A DNA stretch of 64,000 bases from assembly GCA_005281725.1 (NCBI GenBank), contig SSBO01000001.1, positions 11,823,475 to 11,887,474 on the forward strand, written 5' to 3'. A program made the position numbers and the translations under genes. This document shows positions 12,901 through 24,700 of the stretch, piece after piece. Positions within the stretch are counted from its first letter, which is position 1, and every line of letters starts with the position of its first letter. Source of the DNA: Wuchereria bancrofti (Eukaryota; Nematoda; Chromadorea; Rhabditida; Onchocercidae). The notes under the pieces were generated by a model. It saw only the letters and a program-made list of their open reading frames with translations, was not told where the DNA came from and ran no database searches.

Positions 12901-15900
12901 AGTATGGAGAAAATCCTTCCTAAAGAATAGTTCAAATCTTATGAAATTTTTTTTTTAGGGAGTTAAATTTTATCATTTTACTGATTTGATAATATAAATC
13001 ATTTGACCCTTCTAACATCTCACTTGTTATATTATCATTAGGATGCTATCATAAAATGATTTGGTAAATCTTTATCATACCAATTACTTCATTTGGTACT
13101 TTTTCATAATTGAAACTATTTTTTAGTAATCTAAAAAGATCATTTTTTTTTAAAAAAATTGATAAGTTTAACTGAAAATTAACAAGTAATCATTAGTGTG
13201 ATTTTTTTAATTCTAACGTTTATTGTCAAATTAATCAATTGAAAAAAATAGATCTGATAAGTTCTTGATCTCTTTATTTCCTCCTTATGTTTAACTCTAA
13301 TTTGTTAATTGAAAATATTAGCAGGTATTTTGGGAGTCTATCAATTCTTAATTTATCTGATCTTTTCATTCCATATATTTTCAAATTTCGAAATGTAAAA
13401 TAAAATTTTTCTTTCTTCCAATTGTTTACTCATTATCTTATTTATTTACTTGTATCACAAATATAATTTCAGGCTTCTCCAAATCAATCGTCGACTTCTT
13501 CCGCTTTAGAGTCCTCTCAACTTCGTCACCACCACCACCATCACCACCGCCAACAACAACAACAACAACAAACACAACAGCAACAACCTACTCGTCCACT
13601 TACTGCAAACGAGATAAAAGCGGCTAAAATACGTGAAGCGTTAGAAAAAATGCGTGAAGCAGATATTAAAAAAATTTACGTGAAATTTTTCATCGATGAT
13701 GGCTCATCTACTATTTCATTATTAATCGATGAAAGGTGGACAGTTGCTGAATGTATCCGTCGAATTGCAACAAAATTAAATGTTCCATTAAGTGAACACC
13801 ATGCTATTGTTGAGGAGTATCCTGAACTTTATATCAGTAACTTTTACTTTTACTTATTTTTTTTTTTCATAAATTTACTTTTTAACTTTATTCATTCTCT
13901 CAGATTTTAATTGTCTATCACTTTAAGCATAATTCTCCAAGACGAGAGTATAACTTCATAATTTACTTCATATTCATTTCACAATGAGCGTAATTTATTT
14001 TTTTTTTTTGAATTAGTAAGTGTTGTGAATTTCATTGTTAAAATTAAATCATTAATTCAAATATGATTAGATGAAAGATAATTAAATGTTAAAGGTAATT
14101 TAGTATTAGTTAATGTATGAATGTAAGTATAAGTTAGATTACTACAAAAATTATTTCTCTTATTTATTGCTTACTTTAGTGTTTTCAAAGAATGTAAATG
14201 AAGAATAAATATTAAAGGTAAATATAAGCTAGATTAGTACAAAAATCATTTCTTTTATTTATTGCTTACTTTGATGCTTTTAAAGAATGTAAATGAAAAA
14301 TAAACAAATTTTAACGGTTGTTTACTTTTCACTTACATTCCTTATCGTACCAACAATTTCAAAGCTATAACACTTTGTTTATATTATTTTAGAGCGAATC
14401 TATGAGGATCATGAATATTTAGTGGAAAATATTATGATGTGGACGCTAAATTCTCAAAATAAATTGTATTTTACTCGACGTTTGGATAAATATTCATTTC
14501 TGGATCGACCGGAAGAATTTCTGGTAACTCAAAAAAACATTGATACATTGGCACATGGCCCATTGTCACCAAATACAAAAAGACATGTAATTAGGGTAAG
14601 TTTCTATCTTTAAATTACAGGAATTTTTTTATTTAATTTGGAAATTTTTTTTTTAAGAAAAAGAAAACGTTAAAAGTATAAGTATAATAGCAGATAAAAT
14701 GAACTAAAAAATCACTTTCTCATACGTTATGGTAATTGAAAATAATCTTTAAGGAATAATTTAATTTTTTTTTTTTTAAAAAATACATTAGTCAAAGCAA
14801 ATGTGATATGATAGCATATAAGAAATATTTAAAACATATTTATATCAATTATCTTCTTAATTTCTCAGAGAGATAGTCTAACGAACAAGAAGACATAATC
14901 ATTTTAGAAATGATATTTTCAAACAAAAAATCTCTTAGCAATCAAAAATAAAAAAAAACATCTTCATTAATAATACTAAAAACAAGCAAAATAACAAATA
15001 TTAATAAAGCAAATAACTTCTTTCTTCTATTTCTTCTTAGTATCATAAAAAGAAGTTATTAAAATTACAGTGAAGTAATAAAAAATAGAATTGGCAGAGG
15101 TAAAAGAAGCACAAATGATACCAATAAAAAAAGAAATGAAATAGGAATTTAAACAAATAAACTAATTTCATTCATGGTGACATCAATAAATTGAATATTT
15201 TCAGTAATAAACTTCGTCTTTTTTTTTTTTATTTCTTTTTTTCTTTGATTTCTTAAAAATTCATTTAACGTAACTGAGTAGTGTATGATATTCTGTTGGT
15301 ATTTTGTTTCCTAAGTATTTAGGTATTTATTTGTATGGCTAATTTATTTTTGATGATAATTAATTCAATCTTAAAATATTCCCATTGCTATTTATATTCG
15401 AAAGTAGTTAAATATGATCTTTTTTTGAACTAGTTTTTTTTTTTTTTTTTTTTGTTTTCAGTATTTAAATATAGTATTAACTTGTTTTGTTATAAATGAC
15501 AATATTTATGGTAGAATTTCTTCTATGAGAATAAGATTACATAATTTAAATGTTTTTTTTTTTTGAAGTATAGGTAAGAGTTATAAGTTGTATAATCATG
15601 TAAAGTGGTATAAGGTTTTGTTATAAATAAATTTTCTCGTGTTATCAAACTTCAATTAACAATCTTTAATTCAAATTGATTGTAGAGTGTAAGTAAAAGT
15701 TATAAATTACATAATCTGCTATCAATGATATATTTGCATGAGATATCACAATTTAGGATATATTGCGATCAATTGATATGAATGTTTCTTTGATAACAAT
15801 GAAATAATTTCAATTTTAAAATTTAAACAAAAAGGAAAACGTTTTATTTACTTTCAGATAAACAATTTATTCATATTATTAATAATACAATTGATAAATG

Positions 15901-18900
15901 TTATAGTTAAGAAGATTAATTAATGAATGATTAATTTGATAAGATATTGCACAATTTACCGTATCCAATATTTCAGGAATTTTTTGAAGGTGACAATGTA
16001 CAACCACCAGAAACAGAAGGTTGGCTATTTCTAAAATCAGATGGCAAAAAATCATGGAAGAAACATTTTTTCGTGCTCCGTTTATCCGGTCTTTATTACT
16101 GTCCAAAGGGTAAAAGTCGTAATTCGAAAGATTTACAATGTTTAATGAATATGCAAACTAATCAAATTTATACGGCAACTGATTGGAAGAAGAAATATAA
16201 GGCACCGTCCAGTTATGGTTTTGCAATCAAAGTATGCCAATATTGAAATTATTTTATACATTTTACAATTCTCAAACATAAAATTTAAACATATTTTAAA
16301 GATGTTTGAAATTTTTACTAATATGAAAATTTCACAGAATTTTGAATGAGCAATTTTTTTGATTTATCGAACGCAAAATGATTGAATTTTTAATTGATTA
16401 TTTCCACTTGACACATTTCTTTAATCAAATTGCATATGTTTGCTTTTTTTTTCTCTCTGGAATTAATTATAGTCATAATAAGATATTTTTGAGTAAACTT
16501 TAGTTTTTACAAAAAGATATATGTTTAACTGTAATTACTTGAGAAATTCTTGATTTTAAAAAATTAACTCGCATAAATTTTTTATCATCAAATTTATGAT
16601 ATCAATGATCTTAACATCAAATTAATGATACCGTTGACCTTTTAGCATCCAAAAATTCAAGTGAAAGCATCAAAATATATCAAATATATTTGCACCGAAG
16701 ATGCGTTAACATTTCACAAATGGATGATAGCTTTGAGGATTGCAAAGGTTACTTACTTATCATTTTGATAATATTACTTTTATTATATCTTATGTCTCTC
16801 TCTCTTTCCCCATGTGTGTGTCTCTCTCTCTCTCTCTCTTTACAATTCTTTTTTACATCTTATTTTTGACAAAAATTTTTGATTTATATCTGGAAAAGTG
16901 GATGTTAAAATGAATAATTTTGAAGAAGGGATAAAAATGAGAAATAATTTCATGATAAATTGATTTTGTTACTTTACAAATAAACAATTATTTATTGTAT
17001 TTCGAACATAATAAACTTCATACGATTAATTTCTCTTCAAAATTTATAAAATTATCATATTATATATCTTTTTAGAATGGTCAAAATCTATACGAGAATT
17101 ATATGGAAGTGAAAAAACAACAGCAAAAAGAATCAAATGGTAGTATAGTTCAACCTGTAAAAGTTGCAATTCCACAAATTTCACCTATTGATTCAAATCG
17201 TGTATCATTTGTTGAAATGCGAAAAAATAACATACGACAATGTCAGGAACAAGAACCATCATCTTTGTTAAATTTAAATCGTGATTTACGAACTCCAATT
17301 ACATCAAGATTATCAACTGGAACAAATAATGATGGAAATTCTTCATCTCATCAAAATAGTATCATTTTTGATCAGGTATATATATATTATTTCAATTATT
17401 TTATTAATTTTTTTCTTATTATTTTTTAAAAATTTATTTAATTTTAAAATATTTTCAGTGTGATGATATTATAACGGGTACGATTAAAAGAGCACCATGC
17501 GATATAATGCTTAATAATAGACAATCAACGATGACTGATCATCGAAGTTCTAGCGATGGTATTGCTTCACCAAGTGGTCGTAGTGGCGGTACCGCCGAGA
17601 GTGACAGTGATGAAGAACAATTTCCGCCACTACCACCAACTGTAGCTGCTACTATCTCTCACGGTGATGATTCTCATAATAGTAAGGATTTTGAATCTAA
17701 AATTTCTAATCTAATCATTAATGCTCAATTTATTTCACTAACTATAAATTTGTTATTTTATTTTTATAAAGCATAGTAATGATGAAAATAAAATTTTCAT
17801 TTAATCATTTCGAATTTTTCATGATAGAAGATTTTAAATTTTATTAGAAATTTTAGGAATATAAGCAATCTATTGCATATCATTGTTTATATAATTTGAT
17901 TATTTAACTTTCTTTTTTCTCTTTTTTAGATGTAAATAGAAATGAAGGTGACAATACAGTAATAAAATCAACAACAAAAATTACTTTCCCTCAACAACAA
18001 CAACAACAACAACAACAGCCAAGTACTAGTCATATGATTGCTACCCGATATGGTAATGGAATTTCATCAACTTATTCTAATGGTAATTACGTAACAAACG
18101 TGAAATCAAACGTTATGGTACCAATACCACCAGCAAAACCACAATTTGTTATGCAAAATGAACGAAATAGCAATCAAATAATTACCACTGAAGTATTTTT
18201 CTCTTTCTTTTTTTTTCTATTTATAAGAATAAATTAAAATTTTTAAATTAGAAAAGAAAAATTCTTTTAAATTAGAAAAAGATATAAAGGTAAAATTTTT
18301 ATTTTATCTTAAAAAATCAATAATTATGCTATTTATTACAAATTAATCAATTTCATGTACTATTGATTTTTTTTTTTTGCGCTTCCTTAAAGAGAAATTT
18401 TTTGGGCGCATTTTTCTCTCTTTTGCAAAAGAAGAAAATCATATCAATTAATCTTTTAAATACTTAATTAATTGTTTGGAAAAGTTTTAAACTCTTTAAT
18501 GCATAGAATTATTATAGTTCTGACTAAGAGATACGATATTCTGCCTTATTGTATCAGTATTTATTGTTTCAGTATTTATTGTATCAGTATTTATTGTATC
18601 AGTATTTATAGAGCAATATAGCATTGACTAGTGGTAATCAACATCAACACCATCATCATCAATTTGGAATAAATCCCTCACAAATATCATTAACATCACC
18701 ATCAAAGAAAATACCACCGCCACCACCACCGAAACGTTCCGATACCACTAAACTTCAATCGGTATTTTATTCATTTTTAATTCAATACGAAATCTCGGAT
18801 GAATTCAATTTGATAAATTTAAACTACTATTACTTGATGTTTTCCATTTGTAATTAAAATTTTCATCATTTAAACAAATTATTTACAGAATATGAAACTA

Positions 18901-19231
18901 TAAAATAGCATTTCAAAATGTGGAATAAAGTAACAACTAAGGTTAAACTTTAGAAAATATTTAGCAATTCTAAAATCCCATAAAAAAACTTTAAATTTGA
19001 GAAAATATTTTAAAAGTTCAAATTTCATATATCAATAAAATATTGGGCTAACGTTTTTTTTTTCCTTTTTTAAATTTCATATTAAAAATTTTTTCCACTA
19101 GAAAAAATAATTACTTATAGAATTATTTTTGAATGAATTTATTTTTTTTTTTTCAGATGAATGCTGAAGCTTTACATTCAGAACTAGAAATAGCAATGGC
19201 AAGGAGATTACAAAAGATTGGACAACTCTAG
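6608..19231 (+). CDS. mig-10: MIG-10 / lamellipodin-RIAM family (MRL) adaptor, 12 coding exons
   Basis: Cytoplasmic adaptor linking Ras-family GTPases and membrane phosphoinositides to Ena/VASP-driven actin assembly; in C. elegans MIG-10 acts in neuronal migration and axon guidance (family knowledge). Exons: 6608-6923, 8244-8442, 10056-10293, 13473-13836, 14393-14595, 15977-16231, 16646-16747, 17076-17375, 17459-17681, 17930-18192, 18612-18761, 19157-19231. All phases match and give 895 residues. Order of parts: low-complexity N-terminus; short coiled coil (about 107-125); Ser-rich linker; His/Gln tract (270-290); RA domain (about 315-402); PH domain (about 453-559); Ser/Gln-rich tail with [10 protein letters not shown] and IPPPPPP. 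The PH core ([23 protein letters not shown]) matches the MRL pattern closely. The start follows a TTTTTACAG acceptor directly, so it may be spliced-leader trans-spliced; another first exon lies at 4108. Size is similar to or slightly larger than the C. elegans protein. Confidence 0.93.
6955..6989. repeat. TC microsatellite in mig-10 intron 1
   Basis: (CT)n about 30 nt after the exon 1 donor. Confidence 0.9.
8244..8442 (+). CDS. mig-10: mig-10 exon 2 (MRL coiled-coil motif)
   Basis: Encodes [16 protein letters not shown], the short amphipathic segment found before the RA domain in MRL proteins, then a Ser-rich linker. Acceptor aaatttcag; ends AG before gttagt (phase 2). Confidence 0.9.
9651..9673. 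repeat. GA microsatellite in mig-10 intron 2
   Basis: Uninterrupted (GA)n. Confidence 0.9.
10056..10293 (+). CDS. mig-10: mig-10 exon 3 (Ser-rich linker)
   Basis: Encodes a Ser/Asn-rich, probably disordered linker including [16 protein letters not shown]. Acceptor ttctttgcag; donor CAG before gttgaa; ends in phase 0. Confidence 0.88.
13473..13836 (+). CDS. mig-10: mig-10 exon 4 (His/Gln tract and first half of RA domain)
   Basis: Seven His and about seven Gln precede the helical lead-in [20 protein letters not shown] and the RA strands [14 protein letters not shown] and [18 protein letters not shown], then YPELYI. The His/Gln length could vary between alleles. Ends phase 1 at atatca before gtaact. 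Confidence 0.93.
14126..14307. repeat. 95-bp tandem duplication in mig-10 intron 4
   Basis: A block from TATAAGTTAGATTA to AAATGAAGAATAAA recurs 95 bp later with a few changes (TATAAGCTAGATTA to AAATGAAAAATAAA), ending about 90 bp before the RA exon at 14393. Confidence 0.8.
14393..14595 (+). CDS. mig-10: mig-10 exon 5 (second half of RA domain and RA-PH linker)
   Basis: Encodes [16 protein letters not shown] and [20 protein letters not shown], matching the end of the MRL RA domain and the linker to PH. Acceptor tattttag; donor ATTAGG before gtaagt; phase 0. Confidence 0.93.
15977..16231 (+). CDS. mig-10: mig-10 exon 6 (PH domain, main part)
   Basis: Residues 441-525. [20 protein letters not shown] carries the basic beta1-beta2 loop expected to contact phosphoinositide headgroups. 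[17 protein letters not shown] and [12 protein letters not shown] follow. Phase 0 at both ends. Confidence 0.95.
16646..16747 (+). CDS. mig-10: mig-10 exon 7 (PH C-terminal helix)
   Basis: Encodes [16 protein letters not shown] and the closing helix [13 protein letters not shown] with the conserved PH tryptophan (about residue 551). Phase 0 at both ends. Confidence 0.94.
16794..16839. repeat. TC/TG microsatellite in mig-10 intron 7
   Basis: Two (CT)n runs separated by a short TG run. Confidence 0.9.
17076..17375 (+). CDS. mig-10: mig-10 exon 8 (post-PH region)
   Basis: Starts [12 protein letters not shown], the conserved extension after the MRL PH domain, then becomes Gln/Ser/Asn-rich. One hundred codons, phase 0 at both ends. 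Confidence 0.9.
17459..17681 (+). CDS. mig-10: mig-10 exon 9 (EVH1-ligand-like proline motif)
   Basis: Contains an acidic stretch followed by [10 protein letters not shown], which resembles the FPPPP-type ligand bound by Ena/VASP EVH1 domains. Ends phase 1 at aata before gtaagg. Confidence 0.88.
17930..18192 (+). CDS. mig-10: mig-10 exon 10 (polyglutamine tail segment)
   Basis: Encodes about nine consecutive Gln and later [15 protein letters not shown]. The reading enters in phase 1 and leaves in phase 0 at ACTGAA before gtattt. The donor is weaker than the others. Confidence 0.8.
18546..18609. repeat. 15-bp tandem repeat next to the exon 11 acceptor
   Basis: About four copies of TTGTATCAGTATTTA (one with TTGTTTCAG). 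Each supplies an acceptor-like CAG, and the array runs into the acceptor used at 18610-18611. Confidence 0.8.
18612..18761 (+). CDS. mig-10: mig-10 exon 11 (polyproline segment)
   Basis: The acceptor at atttatag was preferred over the next AG (18620-18621) because only it keeps the frame open. Encodes His-rich sequence, then [16 protein letters not shown], a profilin/SH3/EVH1-type proline run. Fifty codons, phase 0. Confidence 0.8.
19157..19231 (+). CDS. mig-10: mig-10 exon 12 (C-terminus and stop)
   Basis: Encodes [18 protein letters not shown] and a few more residues, a charged helical end, then TAG. Acceptor ttttttcag. Confidence 0.85.
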   Translation: MNAEALHSELEIAMARRLQKIGQL

Positions 19232-19536
19232 TTTATTCATTTCTTTTTCAACAATACAATTAATTACTCTTAACATTATTGAATTTTAATTAACAATTTC
19301 AAATCTTTTTTTTATTTATATTTCTACATTACGCAAACAAGTGGTAGTGGTAGTTCCACGTGCGTGTTTTTTTGTTTTTTGTTTTTTTGTTATCATATCT
19401 AATCTTTTATTTTATTTTATTTATTTATTTTTTTGTATCATACGAAGAGAAAATGTCTTGAAGTTAAAGAAAAATAATTATTTCTTTACTGAAACTTTTT
19501 TGTAATGAACGATTAATTAGACAATGAATGGTAGCA

Positions 19537-19542
19537 AATAAA
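19537..19542 (+). terminator. Candidate poly(A) signal of mig-10
   Basis: AATAAA about 300 nt after the stop, the clearest hexamer in the proximal 3' flank. The AT-rich context makes chance matches common. Confidence 0.45.
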
Positions 19543-21412
19543 GTTAATTCGTTGAACTTTTTTTTTTTACTTACTAGCTAATATTTTATAATTTTTATCA
19601 ATTCCTACAAATTTAACTTAAATTTTATTAAAATAGGTAATAATTAAAGGAAGAAAAAATATTTTATGCTATACACACATACAATTTTATGATTTTAAAA
19701 ACTTTTTGACATTTTAATTTCTTTCTTAGTTACATCAAAAAAAAGTAATAATATTTTCTATTTTCATTTTTTTTACATTAATTATGCTGCTCATTATAAA
19801 ATTGCCATTGCAAAAATTACGATAGTAATGAATGAATGAATAAATGAAATTATGGATCTATCATCTTCTAATCAATTTTCTTCATTATCACTTATCACTT
19901 TATCATGAAAATTCTCATTTATTCTTATCTAGGTGAACATTTCTAAATTTATAAAAATAAAATGTCCACAAATAGTGATGAAATGGTTTATAATATGTAA
20001 TAGTATCATTCTTCTTCAATAACTTTGAGAAGAAAAGGTACCTACCATATTAGGGGAAGGGAGGTATACCTGCTTCAAGGTAGCTTCTTAAAATTACCGG
20101 TGTCTTTTTTCTTTTTTTTTTTTTGTTTTTATATATATTTTTTGCTTGTTGGTTTGTACATATACAATTAAAATCTTTATATTATTGTCTATTCCAAACA
20201 TATTTATATTCCGCTTTTTTGGAAATTGTCGGTGTTGTCAAAGCTTGAAAAATTTATTCTTACGCTAAAATTAGTTAAATATTTCAGAATGTTTAAAAAC
20301 TTTACTCCATGATACTGTATTAAATATTCTTCTTTTTTTTATCTTTAAATTGCTTACTGATTTATTTTTTGTCACCAAAATTCATTAATAATCATGTTGT
20401 ATCAGTTTTCTCTTCCATGAACTGAATAAAACAAATTTCATTGCTACGAATTCTATTTCGAAGTCATAAAGGTTAAAGGTTATTGCATCATTGAATAAAA
20501 AAATCTCTAAAGCTAGTAGTATCATTTATTCCGCTAATAAAAAACTGCAATGTTTTAATAAAATGAACCTTATGTTTGGCATAAAAATATTTATTTCAAA
20601 TAAATTTTAAATAGCAAATGAAAAATCTTGTAATACTAATTAAGGAGCAATTTAGATAGATTATTTAACCAATACAAAAAAAAAAAGACTAAATCTGTAG
20701 AAACCATAATTCATTTCACATTATGTGAAATAAAAAAAAAATATGAAATTCTTTTTTAAAAAGGAAAAAAAAGAAAATTTCATATGTGAATAATTAAAGA
20801 AGAAAGAAGATAAAAGGAATAATATATTACTTTAATATGAAATGTAGCAAAAGCATTAATTTAAAATAAATGGTAAAATAGATATGGCAGAAAAACAAAT
20901 GCGATAAATTCTGCATAAGACGACGACGACACATGTGACAGTATAGATAGATATCTAAAATGGAAAATTTGGATTATATTTTCGTAAAAAAATTTATAGC
21001 AACCAAAAAAAGGAAAAAAAATTTTCTTTTTTTTGTTAAAAAATGCCAAAAATTGTCGTAAATATTTAGTAAAGAATTTGTAAAATTTATCGCATAATGC
21101 TTCCCTAATTTAAAAGTCGAAAATGTTTTCGTAAAATATGCGAACAATAAAAAAAAATTGGTAAGAGTTATAGGAAGAAAAATAAATGATTTTCGTTTTC
21201 TTTTTTTTTTTGCACGAAATATTCAATTTAGAAAACTTTGTGCATCATTAAATTTAATTTAAAGAGTTAAAATTTTATTTCGAATTCTATCGAAATGTAA
21301 AGTTTACATTTTAGATCATAAAAGAGAAGATAAATTTTCATTTCTACTTGTATAACTATATAATATGTAATAGGAAGAAATGGATTAAATTTTAATTTAG
21401 AAATAATTTCAT

Positions 21413-21423
21413 TTTATTTTATT
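21413..21423 (-). terminator. Candidate poly(A) signals for the minus-strand gene
   Basis: Two overlapping TTTATT words (AATAAA on the minus strand) about 240 nt past the stop at 21662. Chance is possible in this AT-rich DNA. Confidence 0.35.
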
Positions 21424-21661
21424 TTTTTCTTATTTTTGAATGATTTTATAAGATATTGAAAATGACAAAAAATTGAAAATAAAATACAGTAAAATAAACT
21501 TTTTTGAGCTTATACACCTTTTTCCAGTTATAAACCATAGTTATTTGAGCTTATAAAGAAAGTTTTTCAAAAAAAAAAAGACAAAATTGGCACTGCGAAA
21601 AAAATTAAGAAAATACTGCAAAGAAAAAAAAAAATAATAATGCGAAATGCTTCTTCGGCTT

Positions 21662-21719
21662 TTAACGTCTACGATCCGTTTCTGTTTCACGTTTGTAACT
21701 ACATTCTTGTGATTGCTCC
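21662..21719 (-). CDS. 3' module terminal exon
   Basis: Encodes EQSQECSYKRETETDRRR, then TAA. Acceptor ttttttcag. Confidence 0.82.
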
Positions 21720-24700
21720 CTGAAAAAATTGAAAAGCAAAATTATTGATTGAAATCAGATTCCTTAAATTTAAAGAATAAACAAAACAAACAAAGATTAA
21801 TATAAATTGTGAGATTTTTTCCTTTTTGAAATATTACATAATTTTAAGAAATAAACGAATAGCAGGAAAATTTTTGAAGCAATTTTGATGCAACTAACTA
21901 TTCTTAATTACTACTTCTATTAATGTTCAAAATTTAAGTATTAAATTATAAACAAAAACTTACTTATACTCAGTGGGATTTCCATCTTTATTGATACGAC
22001 GACCGCTACTACTCTTAACTTCTCGATCATAAGTCTCATAACCACCGGGTATTTGCTCATGACGATGATCACGTTCATACATATTACCACAATTATTAGA
22101 CATATTTGGCAGTGGCATTAGCAGAGAATCACGAAATTCATTCTCCAACCGAGCCATATCTTCATTACGTCTAAATAAAATTATGTTACGGTAAATGAAA
22201 AAAAGTCATTAAATCCTATAAAACCTGTAGAAGTTAGGCCTGTAGAAGTTATTAAATAAAAAATTCAAATTAAATTTCATTCAATAAATATTACTTAACT
22301 AACCGTCTGATCGATTGTGAAAAGCCACGTCCCTCATCCCAGTCTGCATAACTTCGACTCTTCGTGATTGGCCTGTAGAAATCATCGGATGGTGCTCTTG
22401 CACGATGTGGTGGAGGTATTGGTGCATCACGATCACGAGGTAAAGTTGGTGGAAATTCAACAAATGGACCGCCACTTTGTTGACTACCACGACGATAGGA
22501 TGATGATGAACGATGATAGTCACCGTCATAGTTGGTAGCTATACCCGAATCATATACATCACCTTTAAAATTAAAATTTTAATTGTTTCTTCATTGATTA
22601 TTAACAATCAATATCAATAAGAATGATCTTTAATTCGTATCTGATGTAATTTTAATTTCAATTTTAGAAGCAAAAATGACTATCAATTAGTTTGTTTTAT
22701 TTGGATACTAAGCTACTAATTAAGATTCAAAAAAATAATAATTAGCATATAATTTTTAATGAAATATAAAGTGCTAACGAGTAGAAAGACTTTTATGAAT
22801 TCGTCCATTTCGACTCGATGAGTTATGGTGTACTTCCCGAATATCACCGTTCGGATTATAACGTAATTCTCCACGTCTTAAACTATCAGATAACGAAGAA
22901 CCGTAACGTCCATTGGAAAAATTTCCATTTGTTATCAGACGTCCATCATCATAATAACGCTGTAGCATTTTCATATTTTATAATTCCAAGAAAAAAAAAA
23001 ATCACTAAACAGTTAATTTTAATTGGAAAACTTTTCAAAATGAAAAATTCAAAATTCGCTATCTCTTTCTCTCCGCTGTAACATTTTTCATAGTTTATAA
23101 TTCCAAGAAAAAAATCACTAAGAAATTAGCAATTAATTTTAATTGGGAAACTTTGCAAAATGAAAAATTAGATATTTCATTGAAGCACATCTCTCTTTTT
23201 TTCTCTCTCTCTCTTTTGTTGTTTTTCCATGATAACAATTTTTAAATTATTGCAAATAAAGCATACTCCATCTTTTTCACGACGTGTCGTTACAGATCGC
23301 ATATAGCTTTCATGTGCAGGTAAATAACCATTCTGTCGTGATAATGAATTACTGCGATAACCTGAAAATTGAAACTTCAATTATTTTATGAAATTTTTCA
23401 AAGAAAACATTGGTAATTTGGATGCATTGTCTAAAATTAGCAAATTGAAATGTTCAATCAATAACTCACAATTTATATAACTCTATTCAAAAATTCAATT
23501 ATCAAATATTTGTAAATTAATTCATTCCACAGATTAAAGAAGAAAAAAGAAAAAACAATGAAAACGAATAGCGAAAATGAAATGAATAATAATTGTAATT
23601 AGTAATCATACAAATATAACGATATACTTGATTTCAAGTACTGCAAGCATTTCAAATAAATTCGCTAAATTTGTTTGATAAGAATGAATAAGCTTGATAG
23701 ACATATGTCATGATTGAAATTACAGTTCCTGTGATATCAATAATTCAATTAGATTTTTGATTTATTTTTTATCAGGTATCAATATCAATAATTTTGCTTA
23801 TCTCAATTTTTGAAATTAAAATTAACTTACTTAACCTCCTATTATCTAATTGTAATTAGGTAGATATATAACAGATAGCTAAAACAAATAAAACTTATAG
23901 AAAAATTTCAATAAATTTAAATTTCTCAAAAAGCAATGCCTCCTACTACTAAGTGAAGTAGGACAGATCGAATAGTTTATGCTACAGAATTGCATAAGAA
24001 TTAGAATTATGAATGAAAAGCAATATTCATTTGGAAAATGCACAATTTGAAATATTTATTTTGAAATGTATGAAGAAATCTTTACAATAATTTATAGCTA
24101 AAATTCAATTTAATATGTCTAACTTATCTGAGCTAAATTTATCCTTTCACATTAAATTAACATTACAACCACAAATTAATTTGCTTCCATTTTTACAATT
24201 TTACATGTTTAACATTTAATTCATATTTCAATGCAAGATTTAGTATTTAAAAAAAAGAGAAAAAAGAAAGATTGAAATTTGAAGATTATTTCACCTTCAT
24301 CACTATATCCATTATATGCATAAGTTTCACCTCTACCACCGCGATGCTGGTGATAACTTCGATGAGAGCTACGATTTTTCTTTTCTTTTTTTTCTTTCCG
24401 TTGCACACGTCTTTCAATTTCTTCAATTCGTTTATGCTCTTCCACTCTTTGTATTGTTTCTGTTACTTTTGGCTTCTTAATTATTCACTTTTTAAATTTT
24501 TTAACAATGATAAGAAAAAAAAAATGGAAAAAAATTCGAGAAGAAAAAAAGTCAAAATCAAATTTTTTTTTAGTGTAAACAATTATGAACTTTTGAAATT
24601 TATAAAATTCAAAACTAAATTTATAATTGAAAGATTGTTATTAACCGCTGCAGCAATTCGCCGTTCATCCCAATGATCAGTTCGAACTACTTGTCGTGGT

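Larger units (their letters stand above)
19232..21661. other. Intergenic space between convergent 3' ends
   Basis: No exon-like stretch seen. Contains the mig-10 3' UTR and, on the other strand, the 3' UTR of the minus-strand gene. Confidence 0.6.
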
